From NCBI RefSeq assembly GCF_014268655.2, contig NZ_JABWQX020000001.1:1766001-1830000 (forward strand): a stretch of DNA of 64,000 nt, read 5' to 3'. The position numbers and the translations under genes are program-made. This document shows positions 50,626 through 59,156 of the stretch, one piece after another (the stretch's first letter is position 1; every line of letters starts with the position of its first letter). The notes beneath the pieces were generated by a model. The model was not told where the DNA came from. It ran no database searches and saw only the letters and a program-made list of their open reading frames with translations. This stretch comes from Pseudomonas marvdashtae (lineage in GTDB: Bacteria; Pseudomonadota; Gammaproteobacteria; Pseudomonadales; Pseudomonadaceae).

Positions 50626-51847
50626 CGGTCGTCGCTCCCGCCAGGGCGCGTTGTCGTCCGCGCGCCATGGGCACGACAACGTTCCCGCTGGAGACGATGT
50701 AGAAGCGCTCCAGCCCGGGCACCACGACATTGACCAGTGTGGTGCCTGCCTCGGAACGGTAAAGCGTCGAGCTGCCGGCCATGTATCCATGTTGGTGAAG
50801 GTTATCGGCCAATTGCCGGATCTGCTGATCCAATGGGCAGGCTCCGTCGACTGTCGGCAGCCGAATGATTTTTTGCGGCCGGGTGTCGAGTAGATGGCGT
50901 GGATCAAAGCGCATGCAGCGTCGCAAGCGGGCAAATCTGGCCAAGTGGCGCTCGGCCTTGGACAGTTGGTCGCGCAGCGGGGATTCGCTGGCGTTCAGGT
51001 GCAGTTGAACCAGTTCGGTCAAGGCGCGCGACGCGGCGTGACGCGGGTCGAGCGAAGTGCCCGCGCCGAAAACGCCCACCAACCCGTGGTCGGTGTCGGC
51101 AAAGGCCAGGCACGTGGTGGTCGAAAACTCTGTGCTGATGTCCAATAACACGATTGGCACGTCGATCTCCGCCTGGGCATCGGCCCACAGTCTGCCCACC
51201 GCCTCTTCGGTGGGCAGGCGCTGGACTCTGCGCAGGGGCGTGGCGTTCTGGTAATAAAAATGATCCAGCAGGAATATCGAGATCGCATCACGCTCCACGC
51301 ACTCGTTGAGGCCGTGAAGTAGCGCTTCGTCACGGGTCGCGCCGATGGCGGTGCCGCTGTTGCTGGAATAGCGCCGTAGCGAACGGTAGTCGGTCGTATC
51401 GGTTGGCAGGGGATCATTTGCATAAAGCGGCATCGTCAATGCGATGGGGTAGTGGAACGAGGTGCCGTCAGTGATGGCCGTGTAGGAGCGGCAGGCGATC
51501 CGGCAGTCAGGCTGGTCCTGCAGGGTATTCAACAAGTCGTCTTTGTCGAGTGCGACGCCGCTCAAGTCAGGGGGCGTCAACAGACTGAGGTCCGTGGCGA
51601 GGGCCGGGTCGCTTAAATAATGTTCCAGTGCTTCGTACAGCGCGCCGACGCGAGCCGATTCGGCATATCCCTTGCCGCACCCCATGACTTTTGCCCGCGA
51701 GTTACCGACTTCAGCCTGGACCGAGACGACCCGGTTGCCCAGTGCGCGCAGGCTGCTTTGCAATCCCAGGGCCAGCAGCTCGGCTTCGATTTGCCGTGCT
51801 GCCTGAGCCAGGGACAATTCGCGCTCTGGCGCGAGAGATGCGTCCAT
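50618..51847 (-). CDS. YcaO-domain enzyme
   Basis: 409 residues. YcaO proteins activate peptide backbone amides with ATP and make azolines, thioamides or amidines. The ATP-binding signatures are visible: GKGYAESARVGALYEALEHY (58-77) and SNSGTAIGATRDEALLHGL followed by NECVERDA (162-188). The C-terminus lacks the PxPxP tail seen in azoline-forming members, and no E1-like partner protein is encoded nearby, so its chemistry is open. It lies 69 bases downstream of a small peptide gene, its probable substrate. Confidence 0.9.
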   Translation of the reverse strand: MDASLAPERELSLAQAARQIEAELLALGLQSSLRALGNRVVSVQAEVGNSRAKVMGCGKGYAESARVGALYEALEHYLSDPALATDLSLLTPPDLSGVALDKDDLLNTLQDQPDCRIACRSYTAITDGTSFHYPIALTMPLYANDPLPTDTTDYRSLRRYSSNSGTAIGATRDEALLHGLNECVERDAISIFLLDHFYYQNATPLRRVQRLPTEEAVGRLWADAQAEIDVPIVLLDISTEFSTTTCLAFADTDHGLVGVFGAGTSLDPRHAASRALTELVQLHLNASESPLRDQLSKAERHLARFARLRRCMRFDPRHLLDTRPQKIIRLPTVDGACPLDQQIRQLADNLHQHGYMAGSSTLYRSEAGTTLVNVVVPGLERFYIVSSGNVVVPMARGRQRALAGATTDA

Positions 51848-51866
51848 GTGTCGTCACTCCTGGTAT

Positions 51867-51910
51867 GGGGGTGGGTGGTGGGGGGGTATGGGGGCACGGC
51901 GTGCCCCCAT
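51867..51910 (-). other. G-tract and perfect hairpin between peptide and YcaO genes
   Basis: Plus strand 51867-51886 is an almost pure G tract (runs of 5, 3, 2 and 7 G separated by single T), able to form a quadruplex in the template strand. Next to it, 51888-51910 is a perfect 10-bp dyad ATGGGGGCAC / GTGCCCCCAT with a 3-base loop. In the mRNA the hairpin comes 6 bases after the peptide stop. Such a structure could protect or limit transcript so that peptide exceeds enzyme, as is common in RiPP operons. Confidence 0.65.
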
Positions 51911-51916
51911 TTTTCA

Positions 51917-52060
51917 TTACTCGGCGTCAAGCTCGGCTTGTTCCGTCGGGCTCAGTTGCAGGCCCTCCAGTAATTGCTCCGGGGCGAGAACATCTGGATT
52001 GTCTCGGTCGTTACACAGCTCAGACAGATCGTTAACCATCATGCTGGCGGAATAGCCCAT
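51917..52060 (-). CDS. Candidate RiPP precursor peptide, 47 residues
   Basis: Reads MGYSASMMVNDLSELC at the N-terminus and ends LLEGLQLSPTEQAELDAE. ATG 52060 follows AAAAAGGGACTGAACC; a GTG at 52142-52144 would give a 75-residue form but has no ribosome site. Acidic, one Cys (residue 16), three Ser near the N-terminus. The helical, acidic C-terminal half could be the recognition part, which would be an unusual follower-type layout. Small size, position before YcaO and a good ribosome site suggest it is the substrate. From 52061 to 52437 there is no other gene; the cluster promoter must be here. Confidence 0.65.
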   Translation of the reverse strand: MGYSASMMVNDLSELCNDRDNPDVLAPEQLLEGLQLSPTEQAELDAE

Positions 52061-52437
52061 GGGTTCAGTCCCTTTTTCTAAAGTTGATCGAAGGCAATTT
52101 GGAAGCGCCAATGCTGCGGCGCGGAGGAACGTTATGAAGCTCACGGAGCCAGGTCAAACATGACGATTTGTAAGCGGGGCCGGTGGCGACCATGGCCAAC
52201 GCATTCGCTTTCACTGTCGTGCTTGAAAGCCCTGATCCCATGAACTCGGGGCTGGGGCGAGGGCGATTCGGATAAGGATGTGAGACCTAGGCGCGTTCAA
52301 AGTGGGAAAAAGCGTAATGAACGGCGAGGTATTTCCTAAAGCGCTGTGATCCACCATTTGGAGGATTGCGCTTGCCGGGATATCAGAGGGGGGAGCTGAT
52401 GCTTTTTCCTACAAGATTTTGAACGATCCAGCAGGCG

Positions 52438-53379
52438 TCAACCGGCCTTGGCCGGACTGGCGCCAGCGCGTCCTGCGACTGGCGACGCTGTGGTTTTCAT
52501 CAATGTATCCAGTGCCTGCCGATAAGTCCGACCCGCCAGGCTCATGCTGTTGTTATGCGTGGCCCCCGGCACCAGCAACAAGTGCTTGGGTTCGCGGGCG
52601 GCATTGAACAATTGCTCGCTGAAGCGAGGCGGTACATAGCGGTCGGCGGCGCCATGGACAACCAGCAACGGCATGTTGATCTCGCCGATCTTGTCGATGG
52701 AGTCGAACTTCTGCGACAGCAACCAGCGCACCGGCAAGGAGGTGTTCGCCATCGCGGTGGCGACATCGCCAAGGGATGTGAAGGTGGATTCGATGACCAA
52801 GCCCCGGGCCGGCACGACGCTGCCATTGCTGGCGGCTTCCTGGCCCAGTTCCGCCGCTAGGTCGACGGCGACCGCGCCGCCCAGGGAGTGACCGTAGATC
52901 AACCGCAGCGCCGGGTCCGGTTGCAGCACTTCGAGACGCTCCCAAGCGATTCGCGCGTCCTCATAGACGCTGGCTTCCGACGGCAGGTCGCCCTGGCTCT
53001 TGCCGAAACCGCGGTAATCGATCGCCAGCACCGAATAGCCCAGCGCCCTCAGTTGCTGGATGCGAAACAACTGGCCAGTCAGGTTCCAGCGCACACCATG
53101 CAGGTACAGGATGGCCGGGGCATTCTTGCGTTCGGCCGGCCACCACCAGCCGTGGAGATTTTCCCCGGCCTTGAAGCTTTTCGGCTTGAGATCGAACTCC
53201 TGCACCCCGCTGGGGAGCCCGCTGAACCAGCTCGCCGTCCCCGGCTCGATGCGAAACACCAATTCGCGCTCCTTGTGCTGCAACACGGCGCAGCCCACCG
53301 GCAGGCCGACGACCAGCGCAGCCATGAAAGACCAGGCCAGCCAACGTTGCTTTAGGCGAGAGAGAAAAGATGAGGACAT
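52438..53379 (-). CDS. Alpha/beta hydrolase with lipoprotein-like signal
   Basis: 313 residues. The N-terminus (WLAWSFMAALVVGLPVGCAV) can act as signal peptide with Cys lipidation, or as membrane anchor. Catalytic triad: Ser in YGHSLGGAV, Asp in HGAADRYVPP, His in GATHNNS. YRGFGKSQG is a typical oxyanion-side motif. Substrate unknown. It is separated from the YcaO cluster by 378 bases, so it is probably an independent gene. Confidence 0.85.
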   Translation of the reverse strand: MSSSFLSRLKQRWLAWSFMAALVVGLPVGCAVLQHKERELVFRIEPGTASWFSGLPSGVQEFDLKPKSFKAGENLHGWWWPAERKNAPAILYLHGVRWNLTGQLFRIQQLRALGYSVLAIDYRGFGKSQGDLPSEASVYEDARIAWERLEVLQPDPALRLIYGHSLGGAVAVDLAAELGQEAASNGSVVPARGLVIESTFTSLGDVATAMANTSLPVRWLLSQKFDSIDKIGEINMPLLVVHGAADRYVPPRFSEQLFNAAREPKHLLLVPGATHNNSMSLAGRTYRQALDTLMKTTASPVAGRAGASPAKAG

Positions 53380-53470
53380 CGACGCGATTCGCTACTTGGG
53401 GCAGAAGCTGCGTTTTAGCAGATTCCTTCCAGGGTACGCTGGAATTTCGGACGGTGTGCTTGCCACCGTT

Positions 53471-53503
53471 GCGCAGCCCAGCGGGGATAAACCCCCTCGC
53501 CAC
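53471..53503 (-). repeat. REP-like intergenic repeat, copy E
   Basis: GCGCAGCCCAGCGGGGATAA then ACCCCCTCGCCAC; central variant like copies A and B. Lies upstream of the hydrolase gene and before the small 53.6-kb gene. Confidence 0.78.
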
Positions 53504-53603
53504 AGGGCCTCGTTGTGCCTCCAGACGGTAGGCAACCCGATCGAACTCTCACCGTTTCGCCCGACTCGAAAACTCGACACCCATCAATATCGAGGACGAA
53601 GCC

Positions 53604-53831
53604 ATGACGCTTGAGCATTCCAAAGGGCAAACACCTGTCGGCAACGCTGCACCCGCGAAGGACGCCGTCGGCGAGCCGGTGCCAGTGGTGGAGCGCGACG
53701 TGCAGCGCCCCGATCCGGCGACCGACAAGGTGGATAAAACGATCACGCCGAAGTCGATCAAGAGCCACGAGCAGGACGCTGAAAAACTGCAGGACAAGGT
53801 CAGGCAAGTTGAGAAAAAGCTCGACCGATAA
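53604..53831 (+). CDS. Small hydrophilic protein with C-terminal coiled coil
   Basis: 75 residues. Pro/Val/Asp-rich first half and a charged helix at the end (IKSHEQDAEKLQDKVRQVEKKLDR). CGAGGACGAAGCC precedes the ATG. No family recognised. It stands alone, convergent with the exopolysaccharide operon. Confidence 0.55.
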   Translation: MTLEHSKGQTPVGNAAPAKDAVGEPVPVVERDVQRPDPATDKVDKTITPKSIKSHEQDAEKLQDKVRQVEKKLDR

Positions 53832-53837
53832 AGAGGG

Positions 53838-54010
53838 TCAATCAAGCAGGGGGGCAGGGCCAGCCCGCTCGCATGCCTGATCGAAAGCGGGCATGTTGGC
53901 CATCGCCGTAGCGGAGCTGGTCACGCCTGCTTCGAAGGCCCGCGGGATCAGTTCGTTTCACTGAGGCTGAGCCCGAAGTCGTCTGCGTTGATGATCGTTT
54001 GGTGAGGCAT
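53838..54010 (-). pseudogene. ChbG/YdjC-family deacetylase gene fragment, frameshifted
   Basis: Minus strand. After AGGAG, ATG 54010 begins MPHQTIINADDFGLSLSETN and hits a stop; shifting the frame, LIPRAFEAGVTSSATAMANM continues to PAFDQACERAGPAPLLD and a stop at 53838. The NADDFG metal motif and the AFEAGV...ANMPAFDQA segment are typical of the ChbG/YdjC carbohydrate deacetylases, which normally have about 250 residues. So this is the first fifth of the gene with at least one frameshift and a lost 3' end. It is the last member of the exopolysaccharide operon. Confidence 0.8.
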
Positions 54011-54020
54011 GGGTGTTCTC

Positions 54021-55157
54021 CTAGGGCTTGCTGGAAGGCGATGCCGTCGTCGCGGCAGGCTTGGCCTTGCGCTTGCCCAGCCACGGTTTCAGGCTTTTCC
54101 AAAGCCGCAAGGCGAAACCCAGGAACAAACCATCAGGTTGCCAGGAATAAAAACTCCAACGCCAATGCTCCAGTTGTCCGGTCATGCGTTCGTGCAATTG
54201 ATGACTGGAGTTATTGAGACTGACCCGTGACGCATCGATCCACCGCCAGTTTTCGTCCAGCCCCCAACGAATCCACTCTTCGAGCAACACCCGACCACTG
54301 CCGAGGTCGGCATGCTGCGGCAGGAAGGCCAGGTTGTAGTCGTACAATCGGCCTTGATCCAACAGGCCGAGGCGATAACTGATGCACTCGCCGTTTAGCT
54401 CCAGCGTCACCACCCGCACCAGCCCTTGGGCGGCGAGAGCGGTGAAGGCGTGGTTCATCCACTGCCTGCGCCTGGGGTCGGCAAAGATCCCGACGCCTTC
54501 CTCGCCTTTCCAACTGGCGGCTTCGACATCGGCAAGGGCCCGCAACAATTGCCCCATGCTGATGGCGTCTGGCGTTATCCGGCGGATCTCGGCGCCGCAA
54601 GCGGCGATCCGCTTGCGCGCCCGACGCAGCTTGTAGCGTGGGTCGCCAGAGATCTCCTGATGGTCGCTGTCGCTGATCAGGTGCACCGGAACCCGGCAAC
54701 TGAGTCGCCGCTCTCCGGTGGAACTCAGCGCCATCCAGGCGCTGAGGACGCTTTGTTCACCGACCGGCTCGATCACTTCATTGAGTTGCAGCAACGCGTG
54801 GGGCAAGTGCTGACGGATCTGCATCAGCGCCTGGCCCATGCCTTCGGCGTCCACGCGCGCCAGCAGGGCGATGCGGTCGGCCATTGGAAAACCCAAGTGA
54901 TGCAACACCCGGAACCGCAGCCCGCCGAATCGTTCACGTCCTGATACCAGGGGCAGGCAAAGGCATAAGGTCTGGTCCTCCCAGCCCAGCAACACATGCA
55001 ATTGCTGCTCGGGCAACAAGGCGAATTCCGCCGCTTGCAGCCAGGCCAGAGTGTTGAACGGTGTGGTGTCGGCCACCTGGGTTCGCAGTTGCTCATAAGC
55101 AGAGACCGGAAAGTCCTCCGCGCCCAGGGAACGACACCATTGGAACCGGATCGCCAT
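54021..55157 (-). CDS. FemAB/BcsL (CelD)-like acyltransferase
   Basis: 378 residues with two GNAT-like folds: the C-terminal core is visible in KLRRARKRIAACGAEIRRI, VEAASWKGEEGVGIFAD and CISYRLGLLDQGRLYDYN, the BcsL/CelD acetyltransferase pattern of polysaccharide loci. Such enzymes transfer acyl or aminoacyl groups to surface glycans or their precursors. Cytoplasmic. 5 bases after the preceding GNAT gene. Confidence 0.82.
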   Translation of the reverse strand: MAIRFQWCRSLGAEDFPVSAYEQLRTQVADTTPFNTLAWLQAAEFALLPEQQLHVLLGWEDQTLCLCLPLVSGRERFGGLRFRVLHHLGFPMADRIALLARVDAEGMGQALMQIRQHLPHALLQLNEVIEPVGEQSVLSAWMALSSTGERRLSCRVPVHLISDSDHQEISGDPRYKLRRARKRIAACGAEIRRITPDAISMGQLLRALADVEAASWKGEEGVGIFADPRRRQWMNHAFTALAAQGLVRVVTLELNGECISYRLGLLDQGRLYDYNLAFLPQHADLGSGRVLLEEWIRWGLDENWRWIDASRVSLNNSSHQLHERMTGQLEHWRWSFYSWQPDGLFLGFALRLWKSLKPWLGKRKAKPAATTASPSSKP

Positions 55158-55162
55158 GGGGA

Positions 55163-55852
55163 TCAGGCCGCCGAAGTCGAGGCAGCCGGCTGGGCCGGTT
55201 TACGAAAGGCGTCCAGTGCCGTGCCGGTATAAGACGTGTTGCGCAGGAACCGCCAATGGCCGAGCAAACGGTATAGGTGGGTGATCTGCCCGCGCTCCTG
55301 GAAGCCCATGCGGATGTGCATCTTGATCGCCTGGATGTTCTGCAAATCGCAGACATCGACCATGGTGCTGCAACCATGCTCCGCCATGACTTTCCACACC
55401 TCCAGCTGCATGTCCGCCGAGATACTGGTACCCCAGTATTTGCGAATCGCTTCGCCACCGAACTGAAAATACTCGCCAGGCTTGACCGGAAAGTTGCAGC
55501 GGTAGAAATGGCGGTCGAAATAGTCCCGTGTACTGGCCCAGGCGAAGCCCACGGTATCGCCCCGATCATCCAGGTACATCAAGCCTGTGTAGCCTTCGGC
55601 CGCCAACTCGCGCATGGTTTCGACGCGGTCGCCGAAGTGCCGGGCAAACGCATCGGCGTTGGCGATTGTGATGAACTCCAGGCGCATCGGTGGGTAGGGC
55701 TTGAGGTTATGTGGGGGGAGCGGGGTCCGTATGTCATGCTCCAGCCACACCAGTCTGGTGTGGGCAAATACGTAGCGTCTGCATAGCTGTTTTAGAACGG
55801 CGCGCAGACCTTTTTTCTGGATGCGATCACGCAATGTTTGCAGAGCGTTCAT
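55163..55852 (-). CDS. GNAT-family acetyltransferase
   Basis: 229 residues from ATG 55852, with AGGAGG 5 bases before it and an ATGA overlap with the upstream gene. The acetyl-CoA fold is seen around GLMYLDDRGDTVGFAWAST and CDLQNIQAIKMHIRMGFQERG, where NxxAIxMHxxMGF is the classical GNAT C-terminal motif. N-terminal 50 residues are basic. Probably acetylates a sugar or a lipid-linked intermediate of the polysaccharide. Confidence 0.82.
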   Translation of the reverse strand: MNALQTLRDRIQKKGLRAVLKQLCRRYVFAHTRLVWLEHDIRTPLPPHNLKPYPPMRLEFITIANADAFARHFGDRVETMRELAAEGYTGLMYLDDRGDTVGFAWASTRDYFDRHFYRCNFPVKPGEYFQFGGEAIRKYWGTSISADMQLEVWKVMAEHGCSTMVDVCDLQNIQAIKMHIRMGFQERGQITHLYRLLGHWRFLRNTSYTGTALDAFRKPAQPAASTSAA

Positions 55853-57855
55853 GGTGCCTCCTGACGGGTGGCAGGGTTGGGGGAGAGGGGAGCTGCCCAA
55901 TTGAGGGCGAATATGGTTTCCCCTGGCAGGAGAAACCCGACCTGGCCGGTCTTGCAATCAAACGCAACGCTGTGGCTGCGGTTGTCCGGGCCGAAATACA
56001 TCAGTGTCATGCCTGGCTGAGGGCAGACCGTGCCGTCGAGGCTGACCTGATGGGTTCGCGTGCTTTTGTTCACGCCCAGCAGACCGCGTTGCTTGCCGGT
56101 GGCCATGGCCAGTACGTCGACTTCAAAAGCGTCATTGTCCAGGCGCAGCACCTGGTCGAGCCAATGCTGTTGAATGAACTGCTGGGCCAGGCCCACGGGC
56201 TTGAGCTCGAAGCGCTCGTTGTCCAATACCCGCACCATGCCCTTGGGGTACTCCGGTTCGTCGGCGGCCATGAACCAGTTGAGCATGTCCAGCCAACCGT
56301 CTGCCGAGGCGTTAATGACCACCGACGTCCACCATAGGGCGGCGTAGTGAGTTTCCTGGTCGTAAGGGCTCAGACTCGAGCCGGCGGACATGTTGGTCTG
56401 ATCCAACAGCAAGGCCTTACGCGGCCGACCCTGGCTGTCCAGGCCCACCAGGTGGGCGGCCTGACGGACACTGTCGCGGTAGACCCGGGTTGCCAGCAGA
56501 TCGCGGATCATCCATTCATGCCAGGCCAGCGCGTCGATCTGATCGTTGGACGTTGCAAGCAGGCGCCGTGCCCAGTCGATCCCGCGCCTGTCAGCGGCAT
56601 TTTCGGTGAAGGGGCCGTTGGTGAACTGGGAGCTGGCCGGCATGGCGATGCGGATACCGGCACGTGCGTTGGCAGGATCGGCGCGGACCTGGGCCGCCAT
56701 GCTCTGGAACAGTTGCTGGAAACTGGTGAAGTCTGGGTAGTTGAGGTTCGGCTCATCGGCAAAACTAAGGTAATGGAGGCCTTTGCCGCCCAACGCGCGG
56801 GTCGACGTGAGCCAGGCTTGCAAGCCGCTGTGACTGGTCCGGTCGGCCTTTAGCTCTACCTCGCGCTGGCTGCCGGCCAAAAGGGTGATGTTTTGGCTGA
56901 CGGCGAAGCGCTCCTGGTATAAACGTCGGAAGGCATCTTCATAAGTACCTCTGGCCGCCGTGATATCGACGAAGCTGTAAAGGCTTGCCGCTTGGGGCTT
57001 GAGCGCATCGAGCACGGCGTAGGTGGACGGCGGCAATAACTCGTAGGGCAGGGCGATGCCCAGCTTGGGGGTCGTGCCGAGCGCCTCGTCGTACAATTTC
57101 AGGTGGGTCTGGCCTGGATCTTCGCGCAGTGGCAGCAGGTGTGCCGGGTCCTGGGCGAACAGGTTGGCGGTGCCGTCCAGCCAAAACGCGGCCTTGCCGT
57201 TGCCCTGCAGATGCAAGCGCCAGACTTGTTCGACGTCAGCTATCGGCAGGGCGACCTGATCGAACTGCCAATAGGCCCGGTATGGCTTGAGGTTCAGTTG
57301 CAACTGCTTTCCGTCGTCGACGCGCCGGGCTTGCAGTGCACGTACGCCGCCGTGGAACTTGCCTGCCAGCACCGCCTGTTCGCCAGCCGCTACTTTGAAA
57401 TACAGCTCGTCGCCGTCATGGGTTTCGGCATTGAAATGCACCTTTGTCGGGGCAAACAAGGCGCGGGTGCGCGCGTCGTGCTCAACGGTGTAGCGACGGA
57501 AGCTGTAGCCAGGAATTTCCAGGCGATAACTGGCTGCACCCGGCGGCAGCGGCCACAGGTGTTCGCCACGAGGCTGATCCGCCCTGACCAGGCGCTCACC
57601 CGCCAATCGTCCCTGGCCGTCGAGCAGATAAAGGTGTTCGGTATTGGCCTCGGCCTGCCAGGCGGGCACCCAGCGCACGGTGACGGTGTCTTGGCGGTCG
57701 GTTTGCAGGTACAGGCTGCCGTCACGGATGCCGGTCCATTGCATGGACGCGCCATGGACCGAGGCCGCCATGAGGAAAAGACATACACCCGCGCCCACCT
57801 TCCCTTGGGGGAGGCAGCCTGCTCGCGAAGCGGTCCGACTGGCGACAGTATTCAA
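55849..57855 (-). CDS. Secreted glycoside-hydrolase-like protein of the EPS operon
   Basis: 668 residues from TTG 57855, overlapping the flippase stop by four bases (TTGA). An N-terminal signal (VGAGVCLFLMAASVHGA) sends it to the periplasm. N-terminal beta-rich domain (about 40-240), then a TIM-barrel-like part: PKLGIALPYELL, GGKGLHYLSFADEPNLNYPD, ALLLDQTNMSAG. The Glu in FADEPN is a candidate acid/base. A third beta domain ends the protein. It probably trims or edits the exported glycan; the GH family is not one I can name. Confidence 0.72.
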   Translation of the reverse strand: MNTVASRTASRAGCLPQGKVGAGVCLFLMAASVHGASMQWTGIRDGSLYLQTDRQDTVTVRWVPAWQAEANTEHLYLLDGQGRLAGERLVRADQPRGEHLWPLPPGAASYRLEIPGYSFRRYTVEHDARTRALFAPTKVHFNAETHDGDELYFKVAAGEQAVLAGKFHGGVRALQARRVDDGKQLQLNLKPYRAYWQFDQVALPIADVEQVWRLHLQGNGKAAFWLDGTANLFAQDPAHLLPLREDPGQTHLKLYDEALGTTPKLGIALPYELLPPSTYAVLDALKPQAASLYSFVDITAARGTYEDAFRRLYQERFAVSQNITLLAGSQREVELKADRTSHSGLQAWLTSTRALGGKGLHYLSFADEPNLNYPDFTSFQQLFQSMAAQVRADPANARAGIRIAMPASSQFTNGPFTENAADRRGIDWARRLLATSNDQIDALAWHEWMIRDLLATRVYRDSVRQAAHLVGLDSQGRPRKALLLDQTNMSAGSSLSPYDQETHYAALWWTSVVINASADGWLDMLNWFMAADEPEYPKGMVRVLDNERFELKPVGLAQQFIQQHWLDQVLRLDNDAFEVDVLAMATGKQRGLLGVNKSTRTHQVSLDGTVCPQPGMTLMYFGPDNRSHSVAFDCKTGQVGFLLPGETIFALNWAAPLSPNPATRQEAP

Positions 57856-59156
57856 GCGGATTTCCCCAGTAGCATCTGACGCATTGGCAGCAAATCGCTG
57901 GGCAGGATAATCAGCGTTCGCCACGGCGCCACGCCGCTGAGGCGGCAATACATCAGCAGCAGCCCCAGGGTCACGCTCAGATAGGCAATAGAGGAAGCCG
58001 CCGCGGCGCCGACGATGCCGTAGCGCGGGATCAAAACCAGGTTGAGCGCCAGGTTCAACAGCGCCCCTGCGCCCATCAGCAGCGAAACAGTGCCAGGGCG
58101 GTTCTTACCCAGCAGGTCCAGGCGCAGGATGCTCGCATAGCACAACCCGAACACCCCCGGCAGCAGCGCAAGCAGGGCAGGGTACGCCGGTTGATAGGCG
58201 ATGCCGAACAGGGTAACGATCAGCCATTCGCCGACCAGGACCATGCCCAGGCAGGCGCCGAGCATGGCCGTGGCGGTCAGGCGCAAGGCCAGCGGGGTCA
58301 GGCGCTTCATGTCGCTGTCCTGCTGCAGCAGACGTTTCATCAGTGGCGTGGTGACCGCTTCCGGCACGATATGCAGCAGTTCGGCCGCCGCGCTGGCCAT
58401 GGCGTAATGCCCCAGCGCGGTGCTGCCGAGCAGCGCGCCGATGAACAGGTAATCCGAGCGCGTCATCAGTTGCTGGAACAAAAGGTCTGGATGACTGCGG
58501 ACACCGTAACGCAACAGTTCGACCTGGCCGGTGCGATCCCAATGCAGGGTGAACGCATGATCGCGGCGCAACCACATCCAGCCGGCCAGCACTACCAGGC
58601 TCAGGCCCGCCAGCCAACTGATCAGCGCCGCTTCCAGCGCGGTGTCTTTCCACATCCAGAACAGCGCCACGAACAGCAACAGCGGGATCAGGGATTCCAT
58701 CAGCCGCAAGGCGTTGAACGCACCGACGCCGCCGGAGGCGTTGTGCAGCGTTAGCAGGCCGCTCTTGAGCACCGCCAGCGGCACGGCCAGCAACAGCAGC
58801 CAGGCCAGCAGTCCCAGTTGCGTGGTGACGTCCAGTTCGGTGCCGAATTCACGCACCAGCGCCACCACCAGCAGCGTCAGCAACCCTGCCAGCAGACAAC
58901 CGAAGACCAGCACGTGGCTGAGCAACAGGCTCATCGAGCGATGCTGCGCCGCCTGATAACCCACGGCAGAATTCAGGCCCCCACTGGTGGTGGCGCTGAT
59001 CAGGTCCGGCAGGGTGCTGAGCAGCGCCAACAGCCCGCGTTCGCTAGGCCCGAGGATGCGTGCCAGCAACACGTTGCGCAACAGGCGCAGGCCGATCATC
59101 GCCAGACTCGTGCCCATGCTCATCACCAAGAGCCTGAGGTAACGTGCTCGGTTCAT
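57852..59156 (-). CDS. Polysaccharide flippase (Wzx-like, MOP superfamily)
   Basis: 434 residues with about 12 membrane helices. LLRNVLLARILGPSERGLLALL is the typical start of polysaccharide flippases. It moves undecaprenyl-linked repeat units across the inner membrane. ATGA overlap with the deacetylase gene on one side and TTGA with the hydrolase-like gene on the other. Confidence 0.88.
   Translation of the reverse strand: MNRARYLRLLVMSMGTSLAMIGLRLLRNVLLARILGPSERGLLALLSTLPDLISATTSGGLNSAVGYQAAQHRSMSLLLSHVLVFGCLLAGLLTLLVVALVREFGTELDVTTQLGLLAWLLLLAVPLAVLKSGLLTLHNASGGVGAFNALRLMESLIPLLLFVALFWMWKDTALEAALISWLAGLSLVVLAGWMWLRRDHAFTLHWDRTGQVELLRYGVRSHPDLLFQQLMTRSDYLFIGALLGSTALGHYAMASAAAELLHIVPEAVTTPLMKRLLQQDSDMKRLTPLALRLTATAMLGACLGMVLVGEWLIVTLFGIAYQPAYPALLALLPGVFGLCYASILRLDLLGKNRPGTVSLLMGAGALLNLALNLVLIPRYGIVGAAAASSIAYLSVTLGLLLMYCRLSGVAPWRTLIILPSDLLPMRQMLLGKSA

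Noticed and set aside
51867..51886. G-tract as a sequencing artefact
   Set aside because: Considered, but the adjacent perfect dyad and intact flanking genes make it more likely real; kept as a feature.
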